Source of the DNA: CAVVYV01 sp963818205
Lineage (GTDB): Bacteria > Actinomycetota > Thermoleophilia > Solirubrobacterales > 70-9
NCBI GenBank assembly: GCA_963818205.1
Contig: CAWFRG010000003.1
Span: forward strand, 57,894 to 121,893
Direction: 5' to 3'
DNA: 64,000 bases
Positions 26,451-35,422 of the stretch are shown in pieces. The position numbers were made by a program, and so were the translations under genes. The notes beneath the pieces were generated by a model that saw only the letters and a program-made list of their open reading frames with translations, was not told where the DNA came from and made no database searches. Each line of letters opens with the position of its first letter. Position 1 is the first letter of the stretch.

Positions 26451-27123
26451 CTAGTGAGGCTTCGAGGGATTCCCGCGGTTGCTGAACTCGCAGTGGTGTG
26501 CCTTCGGGTCGATCCTGTCCTTCCGGACCACATCGCGGTTGCCGTCGCCGCAGGAGATGAACCCGTCCGCCATGGCCGTCCAGCGTCTGCAGGTTGTCGG
26601 TGCCCCGCCCACCCTTGTAGACGTCGACCCCTGCGCGTCCGCGCAGGGAGTCCCTGCCGTCGTTGCCCTTGAGGATGTCGCCGCCGACTCCTCCCATGAG
26701 CACGTCCACACCGCGGCCGCCGATCATCTGGGCGCCCAGGCCCGGCGGGCCGGCTCCTCCCGCCCCGGTGGTGGCGACCTGAGCCGTATCGTCGCCGATC
26801 GCGGACGTCGATGATGAAGCTGCTGATGCCCGCCTGCATGCACATCCCGACCCCGTTGATCAACTCGCAGGGCCGGCCTGAGCTGTTATCGGGTTGGCGT
26901 CGAGGTCCTTGAAGGTGTAGACCGCGACCCCACCGAGGAGGACGTCGGTGCTCACCAGGACGTCGTTGCGCTCCCCCTGGTTGGCGACGTAGGTGATGAT
27001 GCCGCCGGAGCTCGAGAGCACGCCGCCGTTCGCGGCAGCCGGGGCGAGCAGCATCGCCGCCAGCAGTGCCGCCGGGACAACCAGCGCCGCCAGCCCCCTA
27101 TGGAGAGGAATCCCCCGGTTCAT
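26451..27123 (-). CDS. secreted RTX-like calcium-binding protein (frameshifted)
   Basis: Three frames join into one protein of about 223 residues. MNRGIPLHRGLAALVVPAAL with LAAMLLAPAAANGG is a clear signal peptide. Next come GGIITYVANQGERNDVLVST, ELINGVGMCMQAGISSFIID, and after a shift near 26800 GDDTAQVATTGAGGAGPPG. Then a glycine-rich nonapeptide-like region (MIGGRGVDVLMGGVGGDILK, GNDGRDSLRGRAGVDVYKGG) resembles RTX repeats. After another shift near 26580 it ends MADGFISCGDGNRDVVRKDR. The GNDGRD pattern suggests Ca binding outside the cell. The ATG at 27123 has TAATCT 8 nt upstream. It precedes rmlA by 45 bp. Confidence 0.7.
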
Positions 27124-27191
27124 TGGGCTGCAGATTATGCAACATGTCGTGGATTTCCTCCACAAGACCGATGGGTGCAAGATTTCTTCCA

Positions 27192-27237
27192 CATTAATCG
27201 GGTTGCTCCTCGCTTCGCTGCGGAGCACCCTCTCATC
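27192..27237. repeat. dispersed palindromic repeat, copy B
   Basis: CATTAATCGGGTTGCTCC, 9 bases, then GCGGAGCACCCTCTCATC. It matches copies A (4717) and C (41586) in both arms, with a few changes that keep the GCTCC/GGAGC stem. It abuts the stop codon of the PPOX gene. Confidence 0.7.
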
Positions 27238-27707
27238 AGTAGACGCCGCCGAGCTTGCGGTGGTCCCAGGTGGCGATCCGCTCGGGGCGGAAGTGGATCG
27301 CCACCCGCTTCGGTGCCTGGGCGACGAGGGCGGCGGCCGCGTCCCCCTCGACCGAGTCGATCCCCTCGCCGTAGCGGATCGTCAGCTCCTTGGCGAACTC
27401 GACGATCTGGTCGGTGTCGCGGATCAGCTCGGCCTCGGCCTCGATCATCACCCCACGCAGCTCGCCGTACTCGACCCCGGTCTCGACCAGGAGGGTGGCG
27501 CGGGGGTCGCGCTCGAGGTTCTTCACCTTCTGCGACTTCGCGTAGGTCCAGACCCAGACCTCGCCGTCGCGGAGCACGTACCAGAGCGGCATCATGTGCG
27601 GCCAGCCGCGCGGGCCGTACGATGCTGACGACGACGACGCGCTCGGTGGCGAGGAGCTCGTCGCGCTCGCGGTCGGTGAGCTTGATCTGGTCGCGACGCG
27701 AGGGCAT
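27236..27707 (-). CDS. pyridoxamine 5'-phosphate oxidase/F420-dependent oxidoreductase-like protein (frameshifted)
   Basis: A split-barrel flavin/F420-binding protein of about 157 residues. It starts MPSRRDQIKLTDRERDELLA then TERVVVVSIV. A single-base shift near 27615 changes frame, and it continues GPRGWPHMMPLWYVLRDGEV, WTYAKSQKVKNLERDPRATL and VETGVEYGELRGVMIEAEAE. PHMMPLWYVLRDGEVW with the KSQKVKNLERDPR segment is the PPOX-class signature used for F420 or FMN binding. A GGAGGG ribosome-binding site precedes the ATG at 27707, just downstream of the penicillin acylase gene. Substrate unknown. Confidence 0.8.
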
Positions 27708-27714
27708 CGCCCTC

Positions 27715-30156
27715 CTAGCCGGGCGGAGATCCGTCGGGGACGAGGCTCAGCCTCTCCCACGGTCCCTCGCCGGCCATCGGCTGCATCTCGCCGGCCAGCC
27801 AGCGCGGCTGGAGGTCGTCGTAGTGGCGGCTCCAGGCGTGGCCCGACTGCCCGGTGAACTCCTGCCAGAGCGAGCGCTCGGGTTGCTGGGGATCGGCGAC
27901 CATCCGCCAGCTCGGTGCCCAGATCGCCTCGTAGGGGTCGTTCGGGTCATAGGCGATCTGGGCGACGGTCTCCTGTCCCCCGCCCGGATGGAGGGTGCGA
28001 TTGAAGACCCATTCGAACGCCGGGTTGGCGGCGCCGAGCGCATGCGGGAAGCGCAGCTCGTGGACCTGGCCCCAGCGCCACTGCTCGGGATCGGGGCCGA
28101 AGCGTGAGCTGAGGTCGTCGAGACCACCGCGCAGCGCCTCCAGCGCCAGCTCGTCCCAGGGCCGGCCGATCAGCTCGTCGTCGCCCTCCTCCCAGAGCGC
28201 GAGCAGGTGCGAATGCCAGCGCCACGGGGAGGTGACGTGGGTGGTGAAGCCGTTGTCGGCGCGGTCCAGGTAGCGCTCGGCGAGGTCGCGGTCGCCGATC
28301 GCCGCCCGGGTGAACTCGCGCGCCAGCCGCAGGAGGAAGGCCTGGTAGATCGTGCCGGCGACGGTCTCGGGCCCGAGGAACCGGTCCCAGCTCTTCAGTC
28401 GCTCGATCGCCTGGATCTCCCGCTGGCCCTCGGGCTCGAGCCGGGCGAGCCGGTGGACGACCTCGTCGCCGGGGATCGAGTAGAGGTCGGTCTGCATCAG
28501 CCGGAAGCTGTCGAGGTCGTGCTCGTCGGTGCCCTCGATCAGGTGCTCGATCCGCTTCGCCCGGTAGCCGTCGAGCCAGTCGCTGGTGATGTGGTGGGGG
28601 TAGGAGTCGTCGACGATCCGGTTGTTGGCGGTGACGATGTAGCCGCGCTCGGGGTCGGTCAGCTCGGGCAGCTCCTCGTAGGGAACCGTGCCCTCCCACT
28701 CGAACTCCCCGGTCCAGCCGGGCTTCGGCAGGTCCGGGCAGTTGCCCTTTCGCAGCGGGATCGTGCCGATCAGCTTGTAGCCGATCGAGCCGCCGCGGTC
28801 GGCCCAGACCAGGTTGGAGACCGGCATCGTCACCGCCGAGAGGAGCTCGACCAGCTCGGCGCCGCTGCGTGGCTCGAGCACCCCGACGTGGGCGAGCGAG
28901 ACCGAGGGATGGTCGAAGGCGGTCCAGCGGAGCGCCAGCGGCTGACCGGCGTCGGCGCCGAGCGGCTCGTTGACGATCGGGCCGTGGTGGGTGAGGCGGA
29001 CCTGGTGCCGGACGGGGGCCTCGCGGCCCCTGACCTGGATCTCCTCCTCGATCACCTCGAGCGGGCGCCGCTCGCCCTCGAACTCGTAGCTCTCGCCCTC
29101 GATCCGCTCGACGAAGAGGTCCTCGACGTCCGCCATCACGTTGGTGAAGGTCCAGGCGACGTCGTTGTTCTGGCCCAGCGAGATCCCCGGGATCCCCGGG
29201 ATCGACGCCCCGCGGCAGAAGCGCTCGCCGATCTCGAGCGCCATCTCGTGCCAGATGCCCGGCATCCCGCTGGGGAGGTGCGGATCGCCGGCGATCAGGG
29301 CGTCGCCGCTCGCGGTCCACTGCCCCTTCACCGCCCAGTTGTTCGATCCCGAGGCGGCGCCGGCGAGCCCGATCTGCTCGCGCACCCGGCCGATCTGCTC
29401 GGCGAGGGCGAGGCCGTCGCCCTCCCAGCTCTCGCCCGGGCGCATCGCGATCGGGTTCTGCTTCGGATAGGTGGGGTCGATCTTCGCGGCGCGCTCCTCG
29501 CCGAGCTCCCGCACCAGGTCGGCGCGCAGCAGCTCCCGCTCCCAGTTGGTCGAGAGCCCGAAGGAGAGGAGCTTGTTGCCGGCGAGCATGTCGGCCGGCC
29601 GGTAGGGCTCGAACTCGAGCCGCATCAGCTGGAACTCGGCGGGGAGGGCCGGGGCGGCGCTCGCGGCCGCGTTCAGTCCGGCGCAGTAGGCGTCGAGCAG
29701 GGAGCGGAGCTCGCCATCGAGCTCGGCCTCCTCTCGGAGGGCGATCCGGCGGAGGCCGAGGGTGCGCATCAGGCGGTCGACGGCGAGACCGTTGGACCCG
29801 GCGACCTCGGAGACCCGGCCGGAGGCGATCCGGCGCTGCAGGTCGCACTGCCAGAGCCGGTCCTGGCCGTGGCAGAAGCCCTGCCCGAACCAGAGGTCAT
29901 GGGGATTCGCGGCGCGGATCCGTGGCATTCCCCAGCGGTCGCGGGAGATCTCGACCTCGCCCTCGAGCCCGGCGACCCGAAGCTCGCCCTCGGTCTTCGG
30001 CAGCGGGCGCCGGAAGAGCTGCCACCAGATGCCCGGCGGCGGTGGCGCCGAACAGGGCAGCTCCCGACCCCCGCTGCCCGTGGCGCCGCCCTTCAGCAGG
30101 CGGCCCGAGATCGATCGCCATCGGCCCTTGATATCACGGCCGTCGCGCGCAGTCAC
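27715..30156 (-). CDS. penicillin acylase family Ntn-hydrolase
   Basis: An 813-residue S45-family amidase. The alpha chain (about residues 45-260) has VEISRDRWGMPRIRAANPHD and LWFGQGFCHGQDRLWQCDLQ. The autocatalytic cleavage site and N-terminal nucleophile are in AASGSNNWAVKGQWTASGDA, where the Ser before NNWAV becomes the beta-chain N-terminus. The oxyanion/Asn region is NNRIVDDSYPHHITSDWLDG. No convincing Sec signal peptide is seen, so a cytoplasmic location is possible. Known members hydrolyse penicillins or acyl-homoserine lactones; the substrate here is open. The GTG at 30156 overlaps the MBL gene by 23 nt; a downstream start is possible. Confidence 0.9.
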   Translation of the reverse strand: MTARDGRDIKGRWRSISGRLLKGGATGSGGRELPCSAPPPPGIWWQLFRRPLPKTEGELRVAGLEGEVEISRDRWGMPRIRAANPHDLWFGQGFCHGQDRLWQCDLQRRIASGRVSEVAGSNGLAVDRLMRTLGLRRIALREEAELDGELRSLLDAYCAGLNAAASAAPALPAEFQLMRLEFEPYRPADMLAGNKLLSFGLSTNWERELLRADLVRELGEERAAKIDPTYPKQNPIAMRPGESWEGDGLALAEQIGRVREQIGLAGAASGSNNWAVKGQWTASGDALIAGDPHLPSGMPGIWHEMALEIGERFCRGASIPGIPGISLGQNNDVAWTFTNVMADVEDLFVERIEGESYEFEGERRPLEVIEEEIQVRGREAPVRHQVRLTHHGPIVNEPLGADAGQPLALRWTAFDHPSVSLAHVGVLEPRSGAELVELLSAVTMPVSNLVWADRGGSIGYKLIGTIPLRKGNCPDLPKPGWTGEFEWEGTVPYEELPELTDPERGYIVTANNRIVDDSYPHHITSDWLDGYRAKRIEHLIEGTDEHDLDSFRLMQTDLYSIPGDEVVHRLARLEPEGQREIQAIERLKSWDRFLGPETVAGTIYQAFLLRLAREFTRAAIGDRDLAERYLDRADNGFTTHVTSPWRWHSHLLALWEEGDDELIGRPWDELALEALRGGLDDLSSRFGPDPEQWRWGQVHELRFPHALGAANPAFEWVFNRTLHPGGGQETVAQIAYDPNDPYEAIWAPSWRMVADPQQPERSLWQEFTGQSGHAWSRHYDDLQPRWLAGEMQPMAGEGPWERLSLVPDGSPPG

Positions 30157-30823
30157 TACCGCAGACCGGCGGCAGCCGGCCCTCGTCCTCGAGCTTCTCG
30201 AGGTGGGCCTGCATCGCGATCGCCGCGGGCCCGCGGAGCTGCTCGGGGACGTCGTCCCAGACCTCGGCGAGGAGCTTCGCGCGGGAGCGCTCGCCTCGCT
30301 CGAGCGCCGCCAGCAGCCGGTCCTCGCGCTCCTGGCGGTGGGCGACGTACTCGGCGATCTTCGCCTTCGGGTCGTCGATCTCGGGGCCGTGGCCGGGGAG
30401 GAGCAGGTCGAGATCGAGCGCCTCGAGGCGGCGAAGCGAGGACATGTAGTCGGCCAGCGAGCCGCCGAACTCGCGCGGCCCGACGATGCTGGAGCCCCAG
30501 CCGAGGATCAGATCGCCGGTGAAGCAGGTCTTCGCCCGATCCGCAGAGAAGCAGAGGTGATCGGCGGCGTGACCCGGGGTGGCGAGCGCCTCAAGCCCGC
30601 CACCGTCTCGCCGTCGCCCGGCCGCGTCGGGCTCCACCCCGAGCATCTCGACCCCGTCGGCGTGGTCGCCGTGGGAGTGGGTGAGCAGGACCGTGCCGAT
30701 CCCGCCCCTCGCCTCGGCCGCCGCCCGCACCGCCTCGATGTGGCCGGCGTCGGCCGGGCCGGGATCGATCACGGTCGCCGGGTCGCGGCCGACGAGATAG
30801 GTGTTGGTCCCCTCCAGGGTCAT
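30134..30823 (-). CDS. metallo-beta-lactamase fold hydrolase (LACTB2-like)
   Basis: A 229-residue MBL protein beginning MTLEGTNTYLVGRDPATVID. Zn ligands: HSHGDHADG (HxHxDH), the His in ATPGHAADHLCF, the Asp in CFTGDLILG and the His in LLPGHGPEI. A C-terminal winged-helix-like tail (RSRAKLLAEVWDDVPEQLRG) resembles LACTB2-type endoribonucleases. The residues before the ATG (ERLVAPNPGP) also match the family, and no ATG or GTG is available further upstream, so translation could start at a CTG near 30877. It follows pafBC and overlaps the acylase gene, suggesting one transcript. Confidence 0.87.
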   Translation of the reverse strand: MTLEGTNTYLVGRDPATVIDPGPADAGHIEAVRAAAEARGGIGTVLLTHSHGDHADGVEMLGVEPDAAGRRRDGGGLEALATPGHAADHLCFSADRAKTCFTGDLILGWGSSIVGPREFGGSLADYMSSLRRLEALDLDLLLPGHGPEIDDPKAKIAEYVAHRQEREDRLLAALERGERSRAKLLAEVWDDVPEQLRGPAAIAMQAHLEKLEDEGRLPPVCGSDCARRP

Positions 30824-30870
30824 CGGCCCCGGGTTGGGGGCGACCAGGCGCTCGATGTCGGGAGAGGAAT

Positions 30871-32958
30871 TCAGGCCGCTTTGACGGCGGTGGCGCCGGC
30901 GTCCACCTCGAGCTCCCGGGCGACCATCTCGCGGGCCTCCTCGGGCTCGAGCACCACCAGCTCTCCGGCTCCCTTGAGGATCTCGCGCAGGAGCCAGTCG
31001 CCGCTGCCGTAGGGAACCTCGATCAGGACGGCGCCGTCGGCGAGCTCCTCGACCACGGTGTGCTCCTCGCGGGCCCAGCGGGCGCGCTCGGGCGAGACCC
31101 AGACGCGGGCGACCTCGGCCGCGGGCACCTGGCCCTCGGAGAGCCAGCCTCCCTCGATCGCGGCGATGTCGGCGACCTCGGGCCGCGGCTCGAAGTCCTC
31201 CTCGGTGACGGTCGCCTCCTTGATCCGGTCGAGCCGGAAGTGGCGGACGTCCTCGCGGCGGCGGTCATACGAGGCGACGTACCAGCCCTCGGGCCCGTTG
31301 GCGAGCCGGTAGGGCTCGATCTCCCGCTTGGTGAACTCGTCCTCGTTCTCCTTGTAGTAGTGGATCGCGAGCACCCTGCGCGCGTCGATCGCGTCGTTGA
31401 CGGTGCGGGCGATCGCCGAGTCGTCGCCGCCGGAGGCGGCGATCTCGAGGCCCTCCTCGGAGGGGTCATGGCCGAGGGCGGCGACGATCTTCTTCCGGGC
31501 GCTGAGCAGCCCGCTCTGCGGCAGGTGATCGCCGAACAGGTCGATCGCGGCAACCAGCGCCTTCGCCTCCAGCGGCAGCAGGCGGGCGGGGCGGGCGAAG
31601 CTGTCGCCGTAGGGCTCGGCGTCGACCTCGATCTCGTCGCCCTTGAGCTCGGCGTAGAGAACGTAGGTGCCGCCGCCGAAGTTGACGACGTTGAGCAGGT
31701 CGATGTCGTCGCTGAGCTCCTCGTTGCTGACGTGAAGGCTGTCGATCACCTCGGAGACGGCCAGGCGGCTGTCCTCCTTCGCCGCCTCGATCAGCATCCC
31801 GGCGAGGGTCACCAGGCGGGCGAAGCGCTCCGGGCGGATCGAGGACTCCGAGCGTCCGTTGCCGCGAGCGGCGCCGCGACCGGCCGGGGGTACGGTGCCG
31901 ACAGACCTGGCGGGCTCGAAGTCGCCGGCGTGGCGGTCTGTGAGCAGCTCCAGCCGCTCAGTCACCTCGCGCGCCAGCTCCTCGGGCTCGAGCACGGTGG
32001 CGTTCTGGCGCCAGCGCAGCACCCAGGCGACGATCTGGCGGCTGGAGGCGTACTCGGTCTCGAACACCTGGCCCTTGCCGGGGGCGCCGTCGCCGCGGCC
32101 GGGGTTGCGGAAGTCGCCGTAGGAGCCGAAGTCGCGCTCGACCAGCCAGGCGATCCGATCGCGGAGGAAGATCTTCGCGGTGCCCTGGATGTCGCCCAGC
32201 TGCCACTCGGCGCGGCGGGCGTAGTCGCGACGGTCGAAGTCCTCGGGCCCGGCGAAGTCGTGCTCGGCCTTCGAGGCATAGGAGACCTTGCCGCGGATCC
32301 GCGAGAGCCGGAAGACCCGCACCGCCTCGCGCTCATGGGAGTGGCCGATCAAATAGAACTGGCCGGCCCGGTAGACCAGGTGATAGGGGTCGACCCTGCG
32401 CTTCTCCTCCGAGTCGCGCTCGATCGTGTAGTAGGTGAACTCGATCGTCTTCCGGCGCGAGATCGCGGTCTCGATCTTGGAGAGCCGCTGGGAGACCTCG
32501 GCGCCGTCCGCCTTCGCGGTCATCCGCACCTCGACCGAGGTCTCCCCGGTCGAAGTCAGGGGGCTGGGGCGCCCCCAGGAGACCTGCTGGAGCGCCAGGC
32601 GCAGGGGCTCGGCGTAGGCGAACTCCCCGTCGAGCAGGTGGAGGGCGGTCTGCAGCGCGGCGAGCTCGTTGTCGGAGAACTTGATCGCCGGCAGGTAGTA
32701 GTTCTCGGGTGGCAGCGAGTAGAGCTCGGACTCGTATCCCTGGAGGCTCTCGCCGGGCTTCTCCACGTGCAGGGTGATCCCGAGGCTCTCGAGCTCGGCG
32801 CGATCGGCGTAGAAGCGGCGCGCGAAGGCGTCGTCGTTCATGTCGCTGTATCCCTCCACCTCGCGCTTTATCTCGAGCGCCGAGACCGGCCTGCCGTGGG
32901 CCATCAGGAAGGAGATCAGCGAGAGCTGGCGGATCAGCTTCTCGGTGTCCTTGGCCAC
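30871..32958 (-). CDS. pafBC: PafBC: fused tandem WYL-domain DNA-damage regulator
   Basis: A 695-residue protein with two complete PafB/PafC-like halves. Half 1: helix-turn-helix (LIRQLSLISFLMAHGRPVSA, REVEGYSDMNDDAFARRFYA) and WYL region (RRVDPYHLVYRAGQFYLIGH). Half 2 (from about residue 380): FARLVTLAGMLIEAAKEDSR and WYL region (EIEPYRLANGPEGWYVASYD, FRLDRIKEATVTEEDFEPRP). In mycobacteria PafB and PafC are separate partners activating the LexA-independent DNA damage response; single-chain versions occur in other Actinobacteria. No proteasome genes are adjacent. TATGCT lies 6 nt before the GTG start. A palindrome sits 53 bp upstream. Confidence 0.9.
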   Translation of the reverse strand: MAKDTEKLIRQLSLISFLMAHGRPVSALEIKREVEGYSDMNDDAFARRFYADRAELESLGITLHVEKPGESLQGYESELYSLPPENYYLPAIKFSDNELAALQTALHLLDGEFAYAEPLRLALQQVSWGRPSPLTSTGETSVEVRMTAKADGAEVSQRLSKIETAISRRKTIEFTYYTIERDSEEKRRVDPYHLVYRAGQFYLIGHSHEREAVRVFRLSRIRGKVSYASKAEHDFAGPEDFDRRDYARRAEWQLGDIQGTAKIFLRDRIAWLVERDFGSYGDFRNPGRGDGAPGKGQVFETEYASSRQIVAWVLRWRQNATVLEPEELAREVTERLELLTDRHAGDFEPARSVGTVPPAGRGAARGNGRSESSIRPERFARLVTLAGMLIEAAKEDSRLAVSEVIDSLHVSNEELSDDIDLLNVVNFGGGTYVLYAELKGDEIEVDAEPYGDSFARPARLLPLEAKALVAAIDLFGDHLPQSGLLSARKKIVAALGHDPSEEGLEIAASGGDDSAIARTVNDAIDARRVLAIHYYKENEDEFTKREIEPYRLANGPEGWYVASYDRRREDVRHFRLDRIKEATVTEEDFEPRPEVADIAAIEGGWLSEGQVPAAEVARVWVSPERARWAREEHTVVEELADGAVLIEVPYGSGDWLLREILKGAGELVVLEPEEAREMVARELEVDAGATAVKAA

Positions 32959-32964
32959 GGGAGC

Positions 32965-32970
32965 AGCATA
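32965..32970 (-). promoter_or_regulatory. -10 box TATGCT before pafBC
   Basis: On the minus strand TATGCT is followed by 6 nt and the GTG at 32958, with no ribosome-binding site. Confidence 0.45.
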
Positions 32971-33010
32971 GAGGCGAGCCTCTATCCCTCTATCCGCGCC
33001 AAATACGGAT

Positions 33011-33046
33011 CCGAAACGAAGTGCGCAATTTGCGCATCCGTTTCGG
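33011..33046. promoter_or_regulatory. large palindrome between the exoribonuclease gene and pafBC
   Basis: CCGAAACG pairs with CGTTTCGG, and inside it TGCGCAA pairs with TTGCGCA, giving a nested inverted repeat of 36 bp. It is 22 bp after the stop of the OB/HD gene and 53 bp before pafBC, so it could be a terminator stem, an operator for pafBC, or both. Confidence 0.5.
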
Positions 33047-33068
33047 CGGCGCCGAGAAGCTCTGGCTA

Positions 33069-34073
33069 CTAGGCGGCGCGGGAGCCGAAGAAGGCGGAGC
33101 CCTCGATCCCGCGGTCATAGCGGGACCAGCTCTCGCCGTCGGCGAGCTCGCGCTCGAGGCGGTCGAAGCTGCCGAGGCGGCCGCCCAGCTTGTCGATCGT
33201 GTGGACCAGGGTGGCCTCCCGGGTGCAGGGAAGGACGGGGGATCCGTGCTCGAGGGCGCCGTGGTGGGAGAGGATGATGTGGAGGATCGCCTGGGCGAGG
33301 TCGGGGTCGAAGCCCTCCAGCTCCTCGATCTGGCGGCGCACCTTGTAGTAGCCGAGCGGGATCTCGGCCTGGAGCCGGCCGGCGTCGGTCAGCTCGATCG
33401 CCAGCGGGTCCTCGTTGTAGGCCTCTGTCTTGCCGATGTCGTGGAGCAGCGCCCCGGTGACGGCGATGTCGCGGTCGATCCCGGGGAAGAAGTTGGAGGC
33501 GGCGCTCACGGCCTGGGCGACCGAGAGCGAGTGCTCGAGCAGGCCGCCCACATACGCCTGGTGGTAGTGCTTGGCCGCCGGCGCCTCGCGGAAGCGCTTC
33601 CAGTTCTCGGTCTCTGTACCGAAGAAGCAGTCGAGCAGCGAGCGAAGCGCGGGGCTCTGGATCGTCTCCAGCAGCCCCCGCAGGTCGACCTCGAGCAGCT
33701 CGATCGAGCGCTCGGGGCCCTCGGTGAGCTCCTCGGGGTCGTACTCGTCCGGCGCGGCCGGGCGGACCGAAGCGAGCTTGATCTGGCGGCCGAACTGGGG
33801 GTGGACCGAGAACCGGCCGCCGACCAGGACGATCGAGCCAGGCACGCAGATCTCGAAGCCCTCGGCGACCCGGTCCCAGGCGATCGCGGGCACAGTGCCG
33901 GTGCGATCGGCGAGCACCAGACGGAGAAAGTCGTCGCCGTTCTTCTTCTGCCGGCGCTCGCGCTCGCGGACCACGAACACTGCCGAGACCTTCTCGCCGT
34001 CGGTGAAGTCGCGCAGCACCGGCTGCCCGTCCGCCTTCGCCCCGTTCCCGTTCTCGAAAAGCGTCTCCGTCAT
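33069..34073 (-). CDS. OB-fold/HD-domain 3'-5' exoribonuclease, YhaM-like
   Basis: A 334-residue protein beginning MTETLFENGNGAKADGQPVL. Residues 20-120 form an OB fold (GEKVSAVFVVRERERRQKKN, LVLADRTGTVPAIAWDRVAE). Residues 170-330 form an HD phosphohydrolase domain: YHQAYVGGLLEHSLSVAQAV, VTGALLHDIGKTEAYNED and HIILSHHGALEHGSP, giving the H...HD...H...H metal site. It degrades RNA or ssDNA from the 3' end in the YhaM family. The ATG at 34073 is preferred over a start 57 nt upstream with unrelated residues. A paralogue begins at 504-1. It is divergent from ltrA. Confidence 0.88.
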   Translation of the reverse strand: MTETLFENGNGAKADGQPVLRDFTDGEKVSAVFVVRERERRQKKNGDDFLRLVLADRTGTVPAIAWDRVAEGFEICVPGSIVLVGGRFSVHPQFGRQIKLASVRPAAPDEYDPEELTEGPERSIELLEVDLRGLLETIQSPALRSLLDCFFGTETENWKRFREAPAAKHYHQAYVGGLLEHSLSVAQAVSAASNFFPGIDRDIAVTGALLHDIGKTEAYNEDPLAIELTDAGRLQAEIPLGYYKVRRQIEELEGFDPDLAQAILHIILSHHGALEHGSPVLPCTREATLVHTIDKLGGRLGSFDRLERELADGESWSRYDRGIEGSAFFGSRAA

Positions 34074-34140
34074 CAGGCTCCTGACGGTAGAGGCGTGAGC
34101 GGACAGGACTATCCGAGCAGCACCCGTCAAGCTTCAGCGG

Positions 34141-35295
34141 ATGGAAGCGTCTACTGGGGCGGTGGACCGGGACGAGGTCAGGGTCTCGACCCTCGAGCTC
34201 TTCTTCGACCTCGTCTTCGTCTTCACGATCACCCAGCTGACCGCCCTGCTGGTCCACGACCCGAACGGCACCAGCCTCGGCCAGATCGCCCTGATGCTGA
34301 CCGCGATCTGGTGGATGTACGGGGCATTCGCGTGGCTCACCAACGCGGTCCCACCGGATCGGACCGCCCTTCGCCTCCCCCTGCTCGCCGGAATGGCGGC
34401 CTTCTTCGCGATCGACCTCACGATTCCCACCGCCTTCTCCGGCGACGGCGTGGTCTTCGCCGGCGGCTACCTCGCGGTGATCCTCATCCACACCGCCCTC
34501 TACACCCAGTCGGCCACCTGGTCGGTCGCCTCCGTGTGGAGCTTCGCGAGGATGAATCTGGTGGCCGCGGCGCTGATCCTCGCCGGGGCAATCATCGGCG
34601 ACGCCTGGCAGTACGTCTTCTGGGGCCTGGCGATTCCGATCTTCGCGATCACCCCGGCGCTGGTGCCCGAGGACAGCGGCTGGATCCGGCCCTCGCACTT
34701 CGTCGAGCGCCACGGCCTGGTGGTGATCGTCGCCCTCGGCGAGTCGGTGGTCGCGGTCGGGATCGGCGCCTCCGGACTTGAGATCACCGGGGAGCTGCTC
34801 CTCGTTGCGGTGCTCGGGCTCGCGCTGAGCGCCGAGCTCTGGTGGGTCTACTTCGGCGGGGACGATGAGGAGGCGGAGGAGTCGCTGCTCGCGATGCGCC
34901 CGACCAGGCGCGAGTTCATCGCCGCCAACGCCGCCTACTACTGGGCCCACCTCCTGCTCCTTCTCGGGATCGTCTGCGCGGCCGCGGCGCTCGAGCACGC
35001 GATCGGTCACGCCTTCGACTCGCTCGACTTCGCCCTCGCCCTTGCCCTCGGAGGCGGAACAGCCGTCTACCTCCTCGGGCACGGTCTCTTCCGCCTCTTC
35101 CTCGGGCTCCCTTTCCGTCCCTGGCGCGGGCTGGCGGCGGTCCTCGCCCTTGCGACGATTCCGCTGGGAACCGAAGCGTCAGCCCTGGCTCAGCTGGCGG
35201 TGCTGGTCGCGGTCCTCGGGCTCTGCCTCGCGGCCGAGGCCGCGTCGACCCGGGGCGAAGCGGGGGCCCCGGCTCAGGCGCGGGTCAGGTCGTGA
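34141..35295 (+). CDS. ltrA: low temperature requirement protein A (LtrA) family membrane protein
   Basis: A 384-residue polytopic membrane protein. The N-terminal STLELFFDLVFVFTITQLTA (ELFFDLVFVF) is the LtrA signature, with about ten further hydrophobic helices (IALMLTAIWWMYGAFAWLTN, FVERHGLVVIVALGESVVAV, AYYWAHLLLLLGIVCAAAAL). HFVERHGLxVIVALGESxVA is the conserved central motif. LtrA was named from a cold-sensitive Listeria mutant; the molecular activity is unknown. The gene is monocistronic and convergent with the endonuclease IV gene. Confidence 0.92.
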   Translation: MEASTGAVDRDEVRVSTLELFFDLVFVFTITQLTALLVHDPNGTSLGQIALMLTAIWWMYGAFAWLTNAVPPDRTALRLPLLAGMAAFFAIDLTIPTAFSGDGVVFAGGYLAVILIHTALYTQSATWSVASVWSFARMNLVAAALILAGAIIGDAWQYVFWGLAIPIFAITPALVPEDSGWIRPSHFVERHGLVVIVALGESVVAVGIGASGLEITGELLLVAVLGLALSAELWWVYFGGDDEEAEESLLAMRPTRREFIAANAAYYWAHLLLLLGIVCAAAALEHAIGHAFDSLDFALALALGGGTAVYLLGHGLFRLFLGLPFRPWRGLAAVLALATIPLGTEASALAQLAVLVAVLGLCLAAEAASTRGEAGAPAQARVRS

Positions 35296-35422
35296 CCAGG
35301 TCGCGGGCGCGCTCGGGAGCCTCGGCGGCACCATCCGGGGACCCGGCCGGAGGCGGCGTCCGCAGGCAAGACCCGATCGCGACCCATCTCCGCAGCATCG
35401 CCGGAAATCAGGTAGGCGAGGC

